Positions 25,131-34,002 of a stretch of DNA of 64,000 nucleotides are shown in pieces. This stretch comes from Archangium violaceum (lineage in GTDB: Bacteria; Myxococcota; Myxococcia; Myxococcales; Myxococcaceae). A program made the position numbers and the translations under genes. Every line of letters begins with the position of its first letter. Position 1 is the stretch's first letter. The notes beneath the pieces are model-generated. The model made no database searches and was not told the origin of the DNA. It worked only from the letters and a program-made list of their open reading frames with translations. The stretch is taken from positions 1,860,001-1,924,000 of the forward strand of contig NZ_CP069338.1 in the NCBI RefSeq assembly GCF_016859125.1, given 5' to 3'.

Positions 25131-27679
25131 AACAGCGCCTCCTTGTCCGCGCCAGCCTGCGCCACCTGGGCAGCCACCCGTGGCTCACCGCCCTGTCCCT
25201 GCTCGGCATCGCGCTCGGGGTGGCGGTGGTGGTGTCCATCGACCTGGCCAACGCGAGCGCCATGCGCGCCTTCGAGCGCTCCACGGATACGGTGGCGGGC
25301 CGCGCCACCCATCAGCTCGTCGGTGGGCCCGCGGGGCTGCCGGAGTCCGTGTACCGCGACCTGCGCCTGCTCCCCGACGCGCCCGCTTCCGCCCCCGTGG
25401 TGGAAGGCTACGTGCGCGCGAGGAGCGGGGATCTGCGCACCCTCACCGTCCTGGGTGTGGACCCGTTCGCCGAAGCCCCCTTCCGCTCCTACGTGCCGCG
25501 AGGCGGAGGCACGGTGGACATGGGCACCTTCCTCACCCGGCCCGGCGCCGCCATCCTCACGCGGCGGACGGCCCAGGCGCTCGGGGTGGACGCCGGAGAC
25601 GCCCTGGCGGTGGGCGTGGAGGGCGTGACGAAGCAGCTCCTCGTGGTGGCGCTGCTCCAGCCCGAGGACGAGGGCAGCGCCCGGGCGATGGAGGGCCTGG
25701 TGCTCACCGACATCTCCACCGCGCAGGAGCTGCTCGGCCAGGTGGGGCGCCTCTCGCGCATCGACCTGAAGCTGCCGGGTGGTGAGGCCGGCGAGTCCCA
25801 ACTGGAGCGCCTGCGCCCGCTGCTGCCCGAGGGCGCCGAGGTGGTGCGGCCCCGGGCGCGCGGCAACGCGGTGGAGCAGATGACCCGGGCGTTCCGCACC
25901 AACCTCACCGCGCTGTCGCTGCTGGCGCTCGTGGTGGGCACGTTCCTCATCTACAACACGATGACCTTCTCGGTGGTGCAGCGGCGCGAGCAGCTCGGAC
26001 GGCTGCGCGCGGTGGGCATCACCCGGCGGGAGCTGTTCGCGCTGGTGCTCGGCGAGGCGGCGGTGCTGGGGATGGTGGGCACGCTGGCGGGGTTGCTCCT
26101 GGGCGTGCTCATGGGGCGCGGGCTGGTGGAGCTCGTCACCCGGACGCTCAACGACCTGTACCTCGTGGTGAGCGTGCGGGGCCTCTCGCTGGAGAGCCTC
26201 ACGCTGATGAAGGGCGTGCTGCTGGGCCTGGGCGCCACGCTCGCCGCCGCGCTGCTGCCCGCGTGGGAGGCCGCGCGCTCGGCTCCCGCGGTGACGCTGC
26301 GCCGCTCCACGCTGGAGGACACGTCGCGAGGGAGGGCTCCACGGCTCGCGCTGCTGGGGCTGCTCGTGCTCGCGCTGGGCGTGGGGCTGCTGTCCCTGCC
26401 CTCCCCCGAGCTGCTCCCCGCCTACGGTGGCCTCTTCTCGGTGCTGCTGGGCTCGGCGCTGCTGGTGCCCTGGTTGACGGCGCTGCTGGCGGGCGTGGCG
26501 GCGGGTCCGCTGGGACGGCCCTTCGGACTGCTGGGGCGCATGGCGGCGCGAGGCGTGACGGCGAGCCTCAGCCGGACCGCCGTGGCCCTCGCGGCGTTGA
26601 TGGTGGCGGTGGCCACCACGGTGGGCGTGGGACTGATGGTGACGAGCTTCCGCGGCACCGTGGCCGCCTGGCTGGAGTCCTCGCTGCAGGCGGATGTCTA
26701 CGTGTCCCCGCCCTCGCTCGTCACCCGGCGCGGGGGAGCCACCTTCACGCCAGGGCTCGCCGAGCAGGTGCGCGCCACGCCCGGAGTGGCCAGCAGCAGC
26801 ACCCTGCGAACGGTGCAGGTGCGCGTGGACGGCGTGCCCACGGACGTGCGCGCGGTGGACTTCGGCGAAACCCCGGTGCGCCCCTACCGCTTCAAGGAGG
26901 GCAACCCGGAGCGCGTATGGAAGGAACTGGAGGCACCGGACGCCGTCCTCGTCTCCGAGCCCCTCGCCTTCCACCGCCGCCTGGGCGTGGGCGGCACGGT
27001 GGAGCTCGCGACGGACAAGGGCCCCCGTCGCTTCCGCGTGGTGGGCGTGTACTTCGACTATGGCTCCGACACGGGCACGGTGCTGATGTTGCGTGACACG
27101 TACCTGCGCCACTTCGATGACCCTCGGGTGAGTGGCGTGGCCCTCTACGCCGCTCCCGGGCAGGACGTGGATGAATTGGTGGCCCGGGTGCGCGAGCGCG
27201 CCGGCGACGTGCAGGCGCTCGACATCCGCTCCAACCGCGCGCTGCGCGAGACATCCCTGGAGGTGTTCGACCGCACCTTCACCATCACCCACGTGCTGCG
27301 GCTGCTCGCGGTGGGCGTGGCCTTCATCGGTGTGCTGAGCGCGCTCATGGCGCTCCAGCTCGAGCGGGCCCGGGAGCTCGCCGTCCTGCGCGCCACGGGA
27401 CTCACGCCGCGCCAGCTCTGGGGGCTCGTGTCCCTCCAGACGGGGCTGCTGGGCCTGCTGGCGGGGCTCTTCTCCCTGCCGCTCGGCGTGGCGCTCGCGT
27501 ACGTGCTGGTGCACGTCATCAACCAGCGCTCCTTCGGGTGGACGCTGCAACTGCTGGTGTCGGGAGACGTGCTCACCCAGGCCCTGGTGCTGGCGCTGTC
27601 GGCCGCGGCGCTCGCGGGCCTGTACCCGTCCTGGAAGATGTCGCGCGCCAACCCCGCGATGGCGCTGAGGGAGGAGTAG
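25127..27679 (+). CDS. ABC transporter permease, FtsX family, two fused halves
   Basis: 850 residues from a GTG that overlaps the ATPase stop. The topology is one N-terminal helix (~18-38), a large periplasmic domain, three helices (~260-390), a second helix cluster around 410-505, a second periplasmic domain (~510-700) and three C-terminal helices. It is thus two FtsX/MacB_PCD units in tandem, the usual form of AttF/AttG-like or YbbP-like exporters. Phrases such as MTFSVVQRREQLGRLRAVGI and ERARELAVLRATGLTPRQL mark the FtsX helices in both halves. It would work with the ATPase upstream and the lipocalin-like protein downstream on lipids or lipoproteins at the inner membrane. Confidence 0.88.
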   Translation: MKQRLLVRASLRHLGSHPWLTALSLLGIALGVAVVVSIDLANASAMRAFERSTDTVAGRATHQLVGGPAGLPESVYRDLRLLPDAPASAPVVEGYVRARSGDLRTLTVLGVDPFAEAPFRSYVPRGGGTVDMGTFLTRPGAAILTRRTAQALGVDAGDALAVGVEGVTKQLLVVALLQPEDEGSARAMEGLVLTDISTAQELLGQVGRLSRIDLKLPGGEAGESQLERLRPLLPEGAEVVRPRARGNAVEQMTRAFRTNLTALSLLALVVGTFLIYNTMTFSVVQRREQLGRLRAVGITRRELFALVLGEAAVLGMVGTLAGLLLGVLMGRGLVELVTRTLNDLYLVVSVRGLSLESLTLMKGVLLGLGATLAAALLPAWEAARSAPAVTLRRSTLEDTSRGRAPRLALLGLLVLALGVGLLSLPSPELLPAYGGLFSVLLGSALLVPWLTALLAGVAAGPLGRPFGLLGRMAARGVTASLSRTAVALAALMVAVATTVGVGLMVTSFRGTVAAWLESSLQADVYVSPPSLVTRRGGATFTPGLAEQVRATPGVASSSTLRTVQVRVDGVPTDVRAVDFGETPVRPYRFKEGNPERVWKELEAPDAVLVSEPLAFHRRLGVGGTVELATDKGPRRFRVVGVYFDYGSDTGTVLMLRDTYLRHFDDPRVSGVALYAAPGQDVDELVARVRERAGDVQALDIRSNRALRETSLEVFDRTFTITHVLRLLAVGVAFIGVLSALMALQLERARELAVLRATGLTPRQLWGLVSLQTGLLGLLAGLFSLPLGVALAYVLVHVINQRSFGWTLQLLVSGDVLTQALVLALSAAALAGLYPSWKMSRANPAMALREE

Positions 27680-27683
27680 GGAC

Positions 27684-28862
27684 ATGCGCGGACGCGGACT
27701 CGTCATCGGCGTGGCGGTGGTGCTCGCGGGCCTCGCGGCCGGAGCGGCCTATGTCACGCGCGAGGCGGCACCTCCCTCGAAGCGAGAGCCAACGCTGAAG
27801 GTGGCGGACGCGCTCGGAGACAGGGGCGGCACGGAGGGCTACGAGCGGGCGCTCTCACCCCGGGAGTTCCGCTTCCCCGAGGACCACGGCCCGCACCCGG
27901 GCTTCCGCAACGAGTGGTGGTACTGGACGGGCAACCTCTCCACGGCGGACGGGCGGGACTTCGGCTACCAGCTCACCCTCTTCCGCGGCGCGTTGGCCCC
28001 CGGTGAGGAGTCGCGTGCGTCCGCCTGGGGCGCGCGGCGGGTGTTCATGGGGCACCTGGCGATCTCCGACATCGGCGGCGGGCGCATCCACGCCTTCGAG
28101 CGCTTCAGCCGCGACGCGCTGGGACTGTCGGGCGCGCGGGCCGAGCCCTTCCGGGTGTGGCTGGAGGACTGGAGCGCGGAGGCGGTGGGCGCCGGAGCCC
28201 TGCCCATGCGGCTCACCGCGCGAGCCGGGGACGTGGCGCTGTCGCTGGTGCTGGAGGAGGGCAAGCCACCGGTGCTCCAGGGAGACCGGGGCCTCAGCCA
28301 GAAGGGGCCCGAGCCGGGCGACGCGTCCTACTACTACTCGCTCACGCGGATGCCCACGCGCGGGCAGGTGACGGTGGCGGGCCGCGCCTACGAGGTGACG
28401 GGCCAGAGCTGGATGGATCGCGAGTGGAGCACGCGCGCGCTCGGGAAGGACCAGGTGGGCTGGGACTGGTTCTCGCTCCAGCTCTCGGATGGCGGCGAGC
28501 TCATGTACTACCAACTGCGCCATCGCGACGGCACGGTGGACCCGCTCAGCGCGGGCACTCTCGTCCCCGCCCGGGGCGAGCCGGTACACCTCTCGCGCGA
28601 GGACGTGCGGCTGGAGGTGCTGGACACCTGGACGAGCCCGAGCAGCGGCGCGACATACCCGGCCCGCTGGCGGCTCGCGGTGCCCTCACACGCGCTGACG
28701 CTGGAGCTCACCCCCGCCCTGGCCAACCAGGAACTTCCCTTGACTGTGCATTACTGGGAAGGCGCGGTGCGGCTGTCGGGCTCGCACGAGGGCCGGCCGT
28801 TGGACGGCCGTGGCTATGTAGAGTTGACTGGTTACGGTGATGCACCGCCACGCGGGCGCTGA
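27684..28862 (+). CDS. Lipocalin-like hydratase/hydrolase of the AttH/CrtC family
   Basis: 392 residues with an N-terminal signal or anchor (LVIGVAVVLAGLAAGAAYV). The family signature FRNEWWYWTGNL lies near residue 75. It is followed by YQLTLFRGAL, a central SYYYSLTRMPTRGQV and SWMDREWST. These are standard in the AttH / carotenoid 1,2-hydratase superfamily (two lipocalin-like barrels). Four bases separate it from the permease gene, so the trio forms one operon equivalent to AttEFGH. A role in processing or carrying a hydrophobic substrate exported by the ABC unit is inferred. The last residues are followed by a 42-base gap before the next gene. Confidence 0.82.
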   Translation: MRGRGLVIGVAVVLAGLAAGAAYVTREAAPPSKREPTLKVADALGDRGGTEGYERALSPREFRFPEDHGPHPGFRNEWWYWTGNLSTADGRDFGYQLTLFRGALAPGEESRASAWGARRVFMGHLAISDIGGGRIHAFERFSRDALGLSGARAEPFRVWLEDWSAEAVGAGALPMRLTARAGDVALSLVLEEGKPPVLQGDRGLSQKGPEPGDASYYYSLTRMPTRGQVTVAGRAYEVTGQSWMDREWSTRALGKDQVGWDWFSLQLSDGGELMYYQLRHRDGTVDPLSAGTLVPARGEPVHLSREDVRLEVLDTWTSPSSGATYPARWRLAVPSHALTLELTPALANQELPLTVHYWEGAVRLSGSHEGRPLDGRGYVELTGYGDAPPRGR

Positions 28863-28904
28863 GAGCGGCTTCTCCCTGTAGACTCGCGCGGACGGAGGCA
28901 GCCC

Positions 28905-29318
28905 ATGGCGAAGCCGCGCGATTGGAGCATCGGGACACATCACGCCTGGTTCGAGCCCCCCGACGAGCTGTGGATGAAGGTCCGAGGCACGACCACGCTC
29001 GAGGACGCCATCCGCATCCTCGAGCTCTACCGCGAGCTCGGAAGCCAGCGGCCCCTCTTCGTGGTGACGGACCTCTCGGAGGCCACCTCCGTGGACCTCA
29101 TGGCCCGGGACCACGTCTCCTGGAACTTGAGAATGGAGTGGTTCCGGGGCTCCATCTACATCGGCGCGGGCCTGATGCAGCGGGCCGTGGCCAACAGCAT
29201 GACCTTCCTCCACTCCGTCGTGGGCCAGCCCGTCATCACCCAGCACTTCGTCACCACGGAGGACGAGGCACGCGCGCTCATCGCCCACGAGCGCTCCCTG
29301 TTGGACAGAAGCCCCTGA
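28905..29318 (+). CDS. STAS/SpoIIAA-like protein, first of three tandem paralogs
   Basis: 137 residues. The layout is WSIGTHHAWFEPPDELWMKVRG, then FVVTDLSEATSVDLMARDHVSW, WFRGSIYIGAGLMQRAVANS and FVTTEDEARALIAHER (landmarks). An alternating beta/alpha pattern with a central D-L-S/T-E strand end fits a small STAS-like fold. It has no signal peptide. It begins the series of three related genes on one strand (this gene, 29388 and 29820). The function is unknown; such proteins could be anti-sigma antagonists or ligand sensors. The start has GGAGG upstream. Confidence 0.65.
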   Translation: MAKPRDWSIGTHHAWFEPPDELWMKVRGTTTLEDAIRILELYRELGSQRPLFVVTDLSEATSVDLMARDHVSWNLRMEWFRGSIYIGAGLMQRAVANSMTFLHSVVGQPVITQHFVTTEDEARALIAHERSLLDRSP

Positions 29319-29387
29319 AACCCGGGCAGCTCCGCTATCCATCCCCCACCGCATCGGTAGGATGATCGCGAACTTCACGGGGGACAC

Positions 29388-29804
29388 ATGGCCAACGACC
29401 GCGAGTGGAAGCTCGGGATGCACACGGCTCATTTCGAGGAGCCGGACATTCTGTGGGTCAAGATTCAGGGAGAGACCAGCCTGCAGGATGCCATCTCGCT
29501 GACGGCGCTCTACGGAGAGATAGGCAACAAACAGCCCTTCTTCGTGGTGACGGACCTGACGGAGGCCACCTCCGTGGAGGCCGAGGCGCGCAGCCACGTC
29601 TCGCAGAACACCAATCCCTCGTGGTTCCTCGGCTCCGTCTACATCGGCGCGGGCTTCGTCCAGAAGGCCGTGGCCAAGAGCCTCGCCTTCGTGCACTCCA
29701 TGACCGGCCGGCTCACCTTCGACCTCCACTTCGTCTCCACGGAAGAAGAGGCGCGAGCCCTCATCGACCGTGAGCGGGCCCAGCGCAGCACGCGCGTCGC
29801 CTGA
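29388..29804 (+). CDS. STAS/SpoIIAA-like protein, second tandem paralog
   Basis: 138 residues, similar to its neighbours throughout: WKLGMHTAHFEEPDILWVKIQG, FFVVTDLTEATSVEAEARSHV, WFLGSVYIGAGFVQKAVAKS and FVSTEEEARALIDRER. It is the member closest to the first copy. There are 69 bases between the first gene and this one, and only 15 between this one and the third, so the last two are likely co-transcribed. Intact, no signal peptide. Confidence 0.65.
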   Translation: MANDREWKLGMHTAHFEEPDILWVKIQGETSLQDAISLTALYGEIGNKQPFFVVTDLTEATSVEAEARSHVSQNTNPSWFLGSVYIGAGFVQKAVAKSLAFVHSMTGRLTFDLHFVSTEEEARALIDRERAQRSTRVA

Positions 29805-29819
29805 GTAAGCTCCCTCATC

Positions 29820-30251
29820 ATGACGCCACCTCGCGAATGGAAGATCGGGACCCATGAGGTCCGCTTCGAGCCTCCAAACACCCTCAGCGTGAAGATCCGG
29901 GGAGACATCCGGGTCGACGAAGCGGGGCAGCTCATCGACCTCTGCGCGGAGCTGGGTGACCGGGAGCCCTTCTATCTGATCGCCGACATGTCGGAGATTG
30001 GCGCCATCCCCTCGGAAGCCCGAGGCTTCGCCGCCAGGAAGATCCGCCCGGAGTGGTACCGGGGCGTCATCTACGTGGGAGCGGGCTTCGTGGCGAAGGC
30101 CGCGGTCAAGAGCCTCTCCGTGGTGTTCTACCTGGCCGGCAAATACACCGCCGATGTCGAGTTCGTCGCCACGCCGGAGGAAGCGCCCGCCGCCCTCGCG
30201 CGACAGCGGGCCAAACACAACGCCCGGGTGGCCCCTGGAAACATGAGCTGA
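29820..30251 (+). CDS. STAS/SpoIIAA-like protein, third tandem paralog
   Basis: 143 residues. It retains the frame of the family (WKIGTHEVRFEPPNTLSVKIRG, FYLIADMSEIGAIPSEARG, WYRGVIYVGAGFVAKAAVKS, FVATPEEAPAALARQR) but is the most diverged: the DLSEATS segment is changed to DMSEIGAI. This suggests the tandem set has been kept long enough to specialise. A strong hairpin terminator begins 14 bases after the stop. Confidence 0.65.
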   Translation: MTPPREWKIGTHEVRFEPPNTLSVKIRGDIRVDEAGQLIDLCAELGDREPFYLIADMSEIGAIPSEARGFAARKIRPEWYRGVIYVGAGFVAKAAVKSLSVVFYLAGKYTADVEFVATPEEAPAALARQRAKHNARVAPGNMS

Positions 30252-30265
30252 CTCGCGGCCCCCTC

Positions 30266-30286
30266 CCCTCTCCCTTCGGGAGAGGG
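30266..30286. terminator. Hairpin terminator-like element
   Basis: Perfect 9-bp inverted repeat CCCTCTCCC / GGGAGAGGG with a 3-base loop TTC. It lies between the end of the third STAS-like gene (plus) and the end of the metallo-hydrolase gene (minus), so it can serve both directions. There is no T-tract. The same arms recur at 54071-54091, so it may also be a dispersed intergenic repeat. Confidence 0.6.
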
Positions 30287-30306
30287 AGCATCCACCCTGA
30301 CGGGAA

Positions 30307-31014
30307 TCAGAGCATGAACACCTGCTCGGCTGGCGCGTCGTGCGCCGACAACGGACGCGTGTTGTAGGCGAGCGATTCCGCCAGCCGCGCGGGCTTCTCG
30401 GTGCACGGAGTCGTCATCAGCCGGATGAACGCGTCGTGCTCCAGCCGGAGGCGTGGATTGGTGAGGCGCTCGTGGCCGATGGTGCTGAACGTGCGCCCAC
30501 CGTAGTCATGGGCGGGGAACACGAGCGTGTCTCCCGGCAGCGACAAGAGCCGCTGGAGGCTGTGGTACTCGGCCTCGGCATCACCCGTGGGCAGGTCCGT
30601 CCGGCCCGTGGCGCCGATGAGCAGCGTGTCCCCGGAGAGCACCCGGTCCTCCATCACCAGCACCATCGCGTCCGCGGTGTGCCCCGGGCTCGCCCAGACG
30701 TCGAGGCGCACGTTGCCCACCGCCACGACATCCCCCTCGCTCAACAGCCGCTGCACCGTGCCCGCCGGAGCCCCCGCGTGCACCGCGCCCGTCATCCGGG
30801 CCAGCTCGCGGCCTCCGGACAGGTGGTCCGCATGCGTGTGCGTGTCCACCACCATGGCCAGCCGGAGTTGGTCCTTCCCCAGCCGCTGCATGTAGCCCGG
30901 CACGAGCTCCAACACCGGATCCACGATGAGCGCCTCGCGCGTCCGCGGGCAGGCGATGAGGTACGTGCGACAGCTCGCCCCTCCATTCAGCTCCTCGAAG
31001 ATGAACCCCTTCAT
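30307..31014 (-). CDS. MBL-fold metallo-hydrolase, ETHE1/persulfide-dioxygenase-like
   Basis: 235 residues from the ATG at 31014, after GGAGGTCGAGAG. It shows the metal ligands THTHADHLSGG, SPGHTADAM, LSGDTLLIGATGRTDL and FPAHDYGG. The GRTDLPTGD-AEAEYHSL stretch after the Asp ligand and the single-iron ligand set are characteristic of the ETHE1 group, which oxidises glutathione persulfide to sulfite in sulfide detoxification. Glyoxalase II is the alternative, but the length and GRTDL region favour ETHE1. Soluble and cytosolic. Confidence 0.85.
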   Translation of the reverse strand: MKGFIFEELNGGASCRTYLIACPRTREALIVDPVLELVPGYMQRLGKDQLRLAMVVDTHTHADHLSGGRELARMTGAVHAGAPAGTVQRLLSEGDVVAVGNVRLDVWASPGHTADAMVLVMEDRVLSGDTLLIGATGRTDLPTGDAEAEYHSLQRLLSLPGDTLVFPAHDYGGRTFSTIGHERLTNPRLRLEHDAFIRLMTTPCTEKPARLAESLAYNTRPLSAHDAPAEQVFML

Positions 31015-31272
31015 CTCTCGACCTCCCTCTCCCGGGTGCTCCGCCCCGACCGCGACGCGAAGCAAGGTAGGCACTGCCCACGGATGGCACGGTCGACTGC
31101 CAACCCATTCCCGTGCGGACGCTCAACAGTCGACGCTCCAGGCCCGCCGGGAAGGCGGGCGGCCAGGCCCTGGCTCCCGCGCAGGCTGTTCCCGACCGTG
31201 TCCACTCCCAGTTTGGAATCACACGTTCCGCGAGGATGGACCTCGCGAGCGATTCCCCACAGGAGCGACACC

Positions 31273-31491
31273 ATGGGTCCCCTCATGAAGACGGTCGGCG
31301 GAATGTTCCTCGGCAAGTACCTCAACCAGCGCCAGCGCCAGCGCCAGCGCCGTGGTGCCTGGTCCCGGGGTCGTGCGTACAAGCGTACGCGGGCGGGAGG
31401 AATCCTCGGCACCTTCCTCGGTCGGTTGGGGCTCGGCAGCATGGCGTTCCTCGCCGCGCGCCAGTTCATGGCCCGCCAGCGCCACGCCTGA
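31273..31491 (+). CDS. Small very basic protein with two Gly-rich hydrophobic patches
   Basis: 72 residues from the ATG at 31273, with AGGAG upstream. It contains about twenty Arg/Lys, mostly in QRQRQRQRRGAWSRGRAYKRTR. It ends with a hydrophobic helix (TFLGRLGLGSMAFLAARQFMA). The sequence could bind nucleic acid or sit at the membrane. No family is recognised. The divergent gene at 31014 is 258 bases away. Confidence 0.5.
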   Translation: MGPLMKTVGGMFLGKYLNQRQRQRQRRGAWSRGRAYKRTRAGGILGTFLGRLGLGSMAFLAARQFMARQRHA

Positions 31492-31517
31492 CGGAGGACC
31501 GGCCTCCCCCCTCCCCG

Positions 31518-31584
31518 GGAGAGGGATTCTCGTGGAGGGAGATTTTCGTGGGGAGAGATTCTCGAGGAGAGAGACTCTCGCGAG
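31518..31584 (+). repeat. Short imperfect tandem repeat, four units of 16-17 bases
   Basis: Four consecutive units of the type GGAGAGAGATTCTCGTGG: GAGAGGGATTCTCGTGG, AGGGAGATTTTCGTGG, GGAGAGATTCTCGAGG and AGAGAGACTCTCGCGAG. It follows a short palindromic CTCCCCGGGAG. It lies in the 336-base gap between the small basic protein and the gene at 31828, which otherwise shows nothing recognisable. Confidence 0.6.
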
Positions 31585-31827
31585 TGGATGGGTACCCCTG
31601 ACATGACGAGGCCGGGACCGCACCTTCCGCCGCTGATGACGCACCTGCTTCCTGGTCCGTTCAGTCCCACGGGATTTTGACCATGGAATCCGCCCAGGAA
31701 GGAGTCTGATTCAGCGCCTCCTGAAATTCGTGAGGAGCTTTGCCAGACAGCGTGTACAACTGTTTGACCTTGAGAGACTTTCGCCCCGAGCGATTCGGCT
31801 GTACGGGCGATCCCGTAGGGGTTTCCT

Positions 31828-32625
31828 TTGCAACAGAACCCGTCCATCATCAAGACGCCCTCCGAGAAACCCGACAAGGAAGGCCTCGTGAAGGCCCTCT
31901 CGCAGGACGAGCTCGCCGCATTCATCTCCGTGCCCTATGCGGTCATCAAGGCGGGCCGAGGAGTCACCCCCGCCTCCTTCTCCTTCGCCATCACGCTTCG
32001 CCTGGGCATCTTTCACGTCCCCACTGTTCGCCTTGGAGTGGTGGACCTGTCCGCCATCGAGTGGACGCCCGCGGTGCGGCTTTATACCTTGCTCAACATG
32101 GAGCGCCTGGGGTTGAAGCCAGACAGCCAGGGAGCTCCGCCCTCGGGCTACTACCTCTTCGCTGGAGGCCTCCCCATTGAGTTCCACGAGGGGAAGAGCG
32201 ACTCCACCAAGGACGAGGAAGCTCGAAAGATGAGCCTGTGGTTGGGCCTCTTCGGCCACCTCGCCCAGAGCAACGAGTTCAACCGGATCAGCAAGCAGAT
32301 TGGAAAGTGGCCCGTTGGCGAACGGGTCTCGGAGGCTTTCGCCAAGACCATCCTGAAGCATGCGAAGTCTTCCGCGGGTGCGCCTGGAGCGCCACCACCC
32401 TCCCCGGGTTCCTCGGAAGAACCGGTGCGTCGTCGTGCTTATGACACCCTCCGGCTCTCCCCCTCGGCGAGCACGGCGGAGGTCATCGCCGCACACGAGC
32501 GCCTCCTGCGAGAGCTCTCCCTGAATCAGCTCTCTCGAGAGGAGCATCTGCGGCAGGCCGCGAGGCTGAAGGCGGCGCGGGACTTCATTCTGAACCCTCA
32601 CGGCGAAGATATCGCCGAACAGTAG
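31828..32625 (+). CDS. Hypothetical protein with C-terminal DnaJ-like helical segment
   Basis: 265 residues if started at the TTG at 31828, which has TAGGGG six bases upstream; a GTG at 31888 is possible. The first ~170 residues are a globular domain of unknown type (FSFAITLRLGIFHVPTVRLGVVDL, YYLFAGGLPIEFHEGK, landmarks). After a Pro/Ser linker, residues ~205-260 read YDTLRLSPSASTAEVIAAHERLL, like the J-domain start Y-x-x-L-x-L, but the HPD tripeptide is missing, so it would not stimulate a DnaK ATPase. Soluble. The role is unknown. Confidence 0.55.
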   Translation: MQQNPSIIKTPSEKPDKEGLVKALSQDELAAFISVPYAVIKAGRGVTPASFSFAITLRLGIFHVPTVRLGVVDLSAIEWTPAVRLYTLLNMERLGLKPDSQGAPPSGYYLFAGGLPIEFHEGKSDSTKDEEARKMSLWLGLFGHLAQSNEFNRISKQIGKWPVGERVSEAFAKTILKHAKSSAGAPGAPPPSPGSSEEPVRRRAYDTLRLSPSASTAEVIAAHERLLRELSLNQLSREEHLRQAARLKAARDFILNPHGEDIAEQ

Positions 32626-32808
32626 GGCGCGAGGCGGCCTTGATGGCCTGCCTTTCCTTCGACGCAATCACTCCCAGGAAGTCGCCGTCGCGAAGGAACT
32701 CGGAGGCGGAGAGGGCGATGACCCCGAGTGCGGCACGCGCGACCCATGAGGGCCGCCCCGAGGCCACGCACCGGCACCCGACCGTGCACGCTCGGGAGCC
32801 GGGAGGCA

Positions 32809-33324
32809 CTACTCCGAACGCTTCTGGATCTGCGCGCTGAGCTCCGGCCGGTGATTCAGGGTCTGGAACACGACGCAGTAGCGCTCGGTGAGCTTCAGGA
32901 GTTGATCGATCTTCTCCTGGGGCGCATCGGTGTCGAGCTCGAAGGAGAGACGGATGGCCCGGAAGCCGACCGGCGCGGTCTTGTCGACGCCGAGCGTGCC
33001 CCGGAAGTCGAGGTCGCCCTCGGCCCGAACGACGCCCTTGCGCAGGGGAATCTCCAGGGCGGTCGAGACGGCCTTGAGGGTCACGCCGGCACAGGCCACC
33101 AGGGCCTCGAGCAGCATGTCGCCCGAGCACAGCTCGAGCCCCGAGCCGCCCGTGGCCGGATGCAGCCCGGCGACCGCGAGCGCCCGGCCCGTCTCCACCT
33201 TGCAGGCGATGGACTGGTCATCCAGCGAGCCCTGCGCCTTCAGGGTGACCACCGCGGACTGGGGGTCGGTGCGGTACTTGTCCTTGATCGGCGCCTGGAG
33301 GGCGCGAAGCGCGGTCGAATCCAT
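32809..33324 (-). CDS. OsmC/Ohr-like peroxiredoxin family protein
   Basis: 171 residues from the ATG at 33324. It shows the OsmC fold with two Cys (ELCSGDMLLEALVACAGVTLKAV) in the expected positions, an N-terminal basic strand region and RAIRLSFELDTDAPQEKIDQL at the C-terminal half. OsmC-type proteins reduce organic hydroperoxides in the cytosol through the Cys pair. The 46 bases to the FHA gene upstream, on the same strand, suggest co-transcription. The preceding 180 bases (32629-32808) have no clear gene. Confidence 0.8.
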   Translation of the reverse strand: MDSTALRALQAPIKDKYRTDPQSAVVTLKAQGSLDDQSIACKVETGRALAVAGLHPATGGSGLELCSGDMLLEALVACAGVTLKAVSTALEIPLRKGVVRAEGDLDFRGTLGVDKTAPVGFRAIRLSFELDTDAPQEKIDQLLKLTERYCVVFQTLNHRPELSAQIQKRSE

Positions 33325-33370
33325 GGTCGGACTCCTCGGAGAGCTACCGAATGAGAAGAGGGAGGAAGGC

Positions 33371-33904
33371 TCAGCGGCCCGTGGTGGGGGCCGCCATCGC
33401 CAGGTGCGCGTGCAGGGTATCGGTGCGCACGTAGAGGAACTGCGCGTCGCCGAAGGCCAGGCCATCCCCGTCGAACAGCTGCTGCTCCTGGTCCCCCAGG
33501 GCGATGGCGTTGACGAAGGTGCCGTTCATCGAGCCCGCGTCGCGCACGTAGCAGCTGTCATCCGCCGCGTTCCAGCGGAGGAGCGCGTGGAACTTGGAGA
33601 CGGACGGGTCGTGAATCACCAGGGAGCTCGTCTCCAACCGGCCCACGGCGAACACCTCGCCGTCCGTCTTCGGCTTGAGGAAGAGCACCTGCAGGTACTC
33701 GAAGCCCTGCAGCATCGCCATGAGCCGGTCCGCCAGGCGCGAGCGGTGGGCCATGAACACCGTGCGCGCGCTGCCCATCTGCTGGGCCACCCGCTGGAAG
33801 ACGGGCGAGGGGGGCTGCTGGATGAGCGCGACCGGGCCGTGCTCGGACTGGAACGTCCTCACATCCACCTGGGGCAGCGCTCTCAATTCCTTCACCGAAG
33901 GCAT
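33371..33904 (-). CDS. FHA-domain protein
   Basis: 177 residues from the ATG at 33904. The C-terminal half has the FHA pattern VGRLETSSLVIHDPSVSKFHALLRW and DAGSMNGTFVN (phosphothreonine-binding Arg, Ser/His and Asn-Gly), with a strand end LAFGDAQFLYV. The first ~75 residues are a helical extension with no known fold. FHA domains bind phosphothreonine in partner proteins, typically in Ser/Thr kinase signalling, which is abundant in myxobacteria. Confidence 0.85.
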   Translation of the reverse strand: MPSVKELRALPQVDVRTFQSEHGPVALIQQPPSPVFQRVAQQMGSARTVFMAHRSRLADRLMAMLQGFEYLQVLFLKPKTDGEVFAVGRLETSSLVIHDPSVSKFHALLRWNAADDSCYVRDAGSMNGTFVNAIALGDQEQQLFDGDGLAFGDAQFLYVRTDTLHAHLAMAAPTTGR

Positions 33905-34002
33905 GGCGCGCAGGCTAGGCGCGCACGTCGCGCGTGCCAAGGGCCATGGCTCGGGTATGGTGCGCCCGCACACCACCCAGGCAGCCTGAGGAGGCTTCAT
34001 CC

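Noticed and set aside
24479-27706. Very long open frame on the minus strand opposite the ABC ATPase and permease genes
   Set aside because: Its product is low-complexity, rich in His, Arg and Gln, as expected for an antisense frame in a G+C-rich gene. The plus-strand genes have full motif sets.
31504-31600. CRISPR-like repeats
   Set aside because: Units are directly adjacent, with no spacers, and are imperfect; no cas genes.
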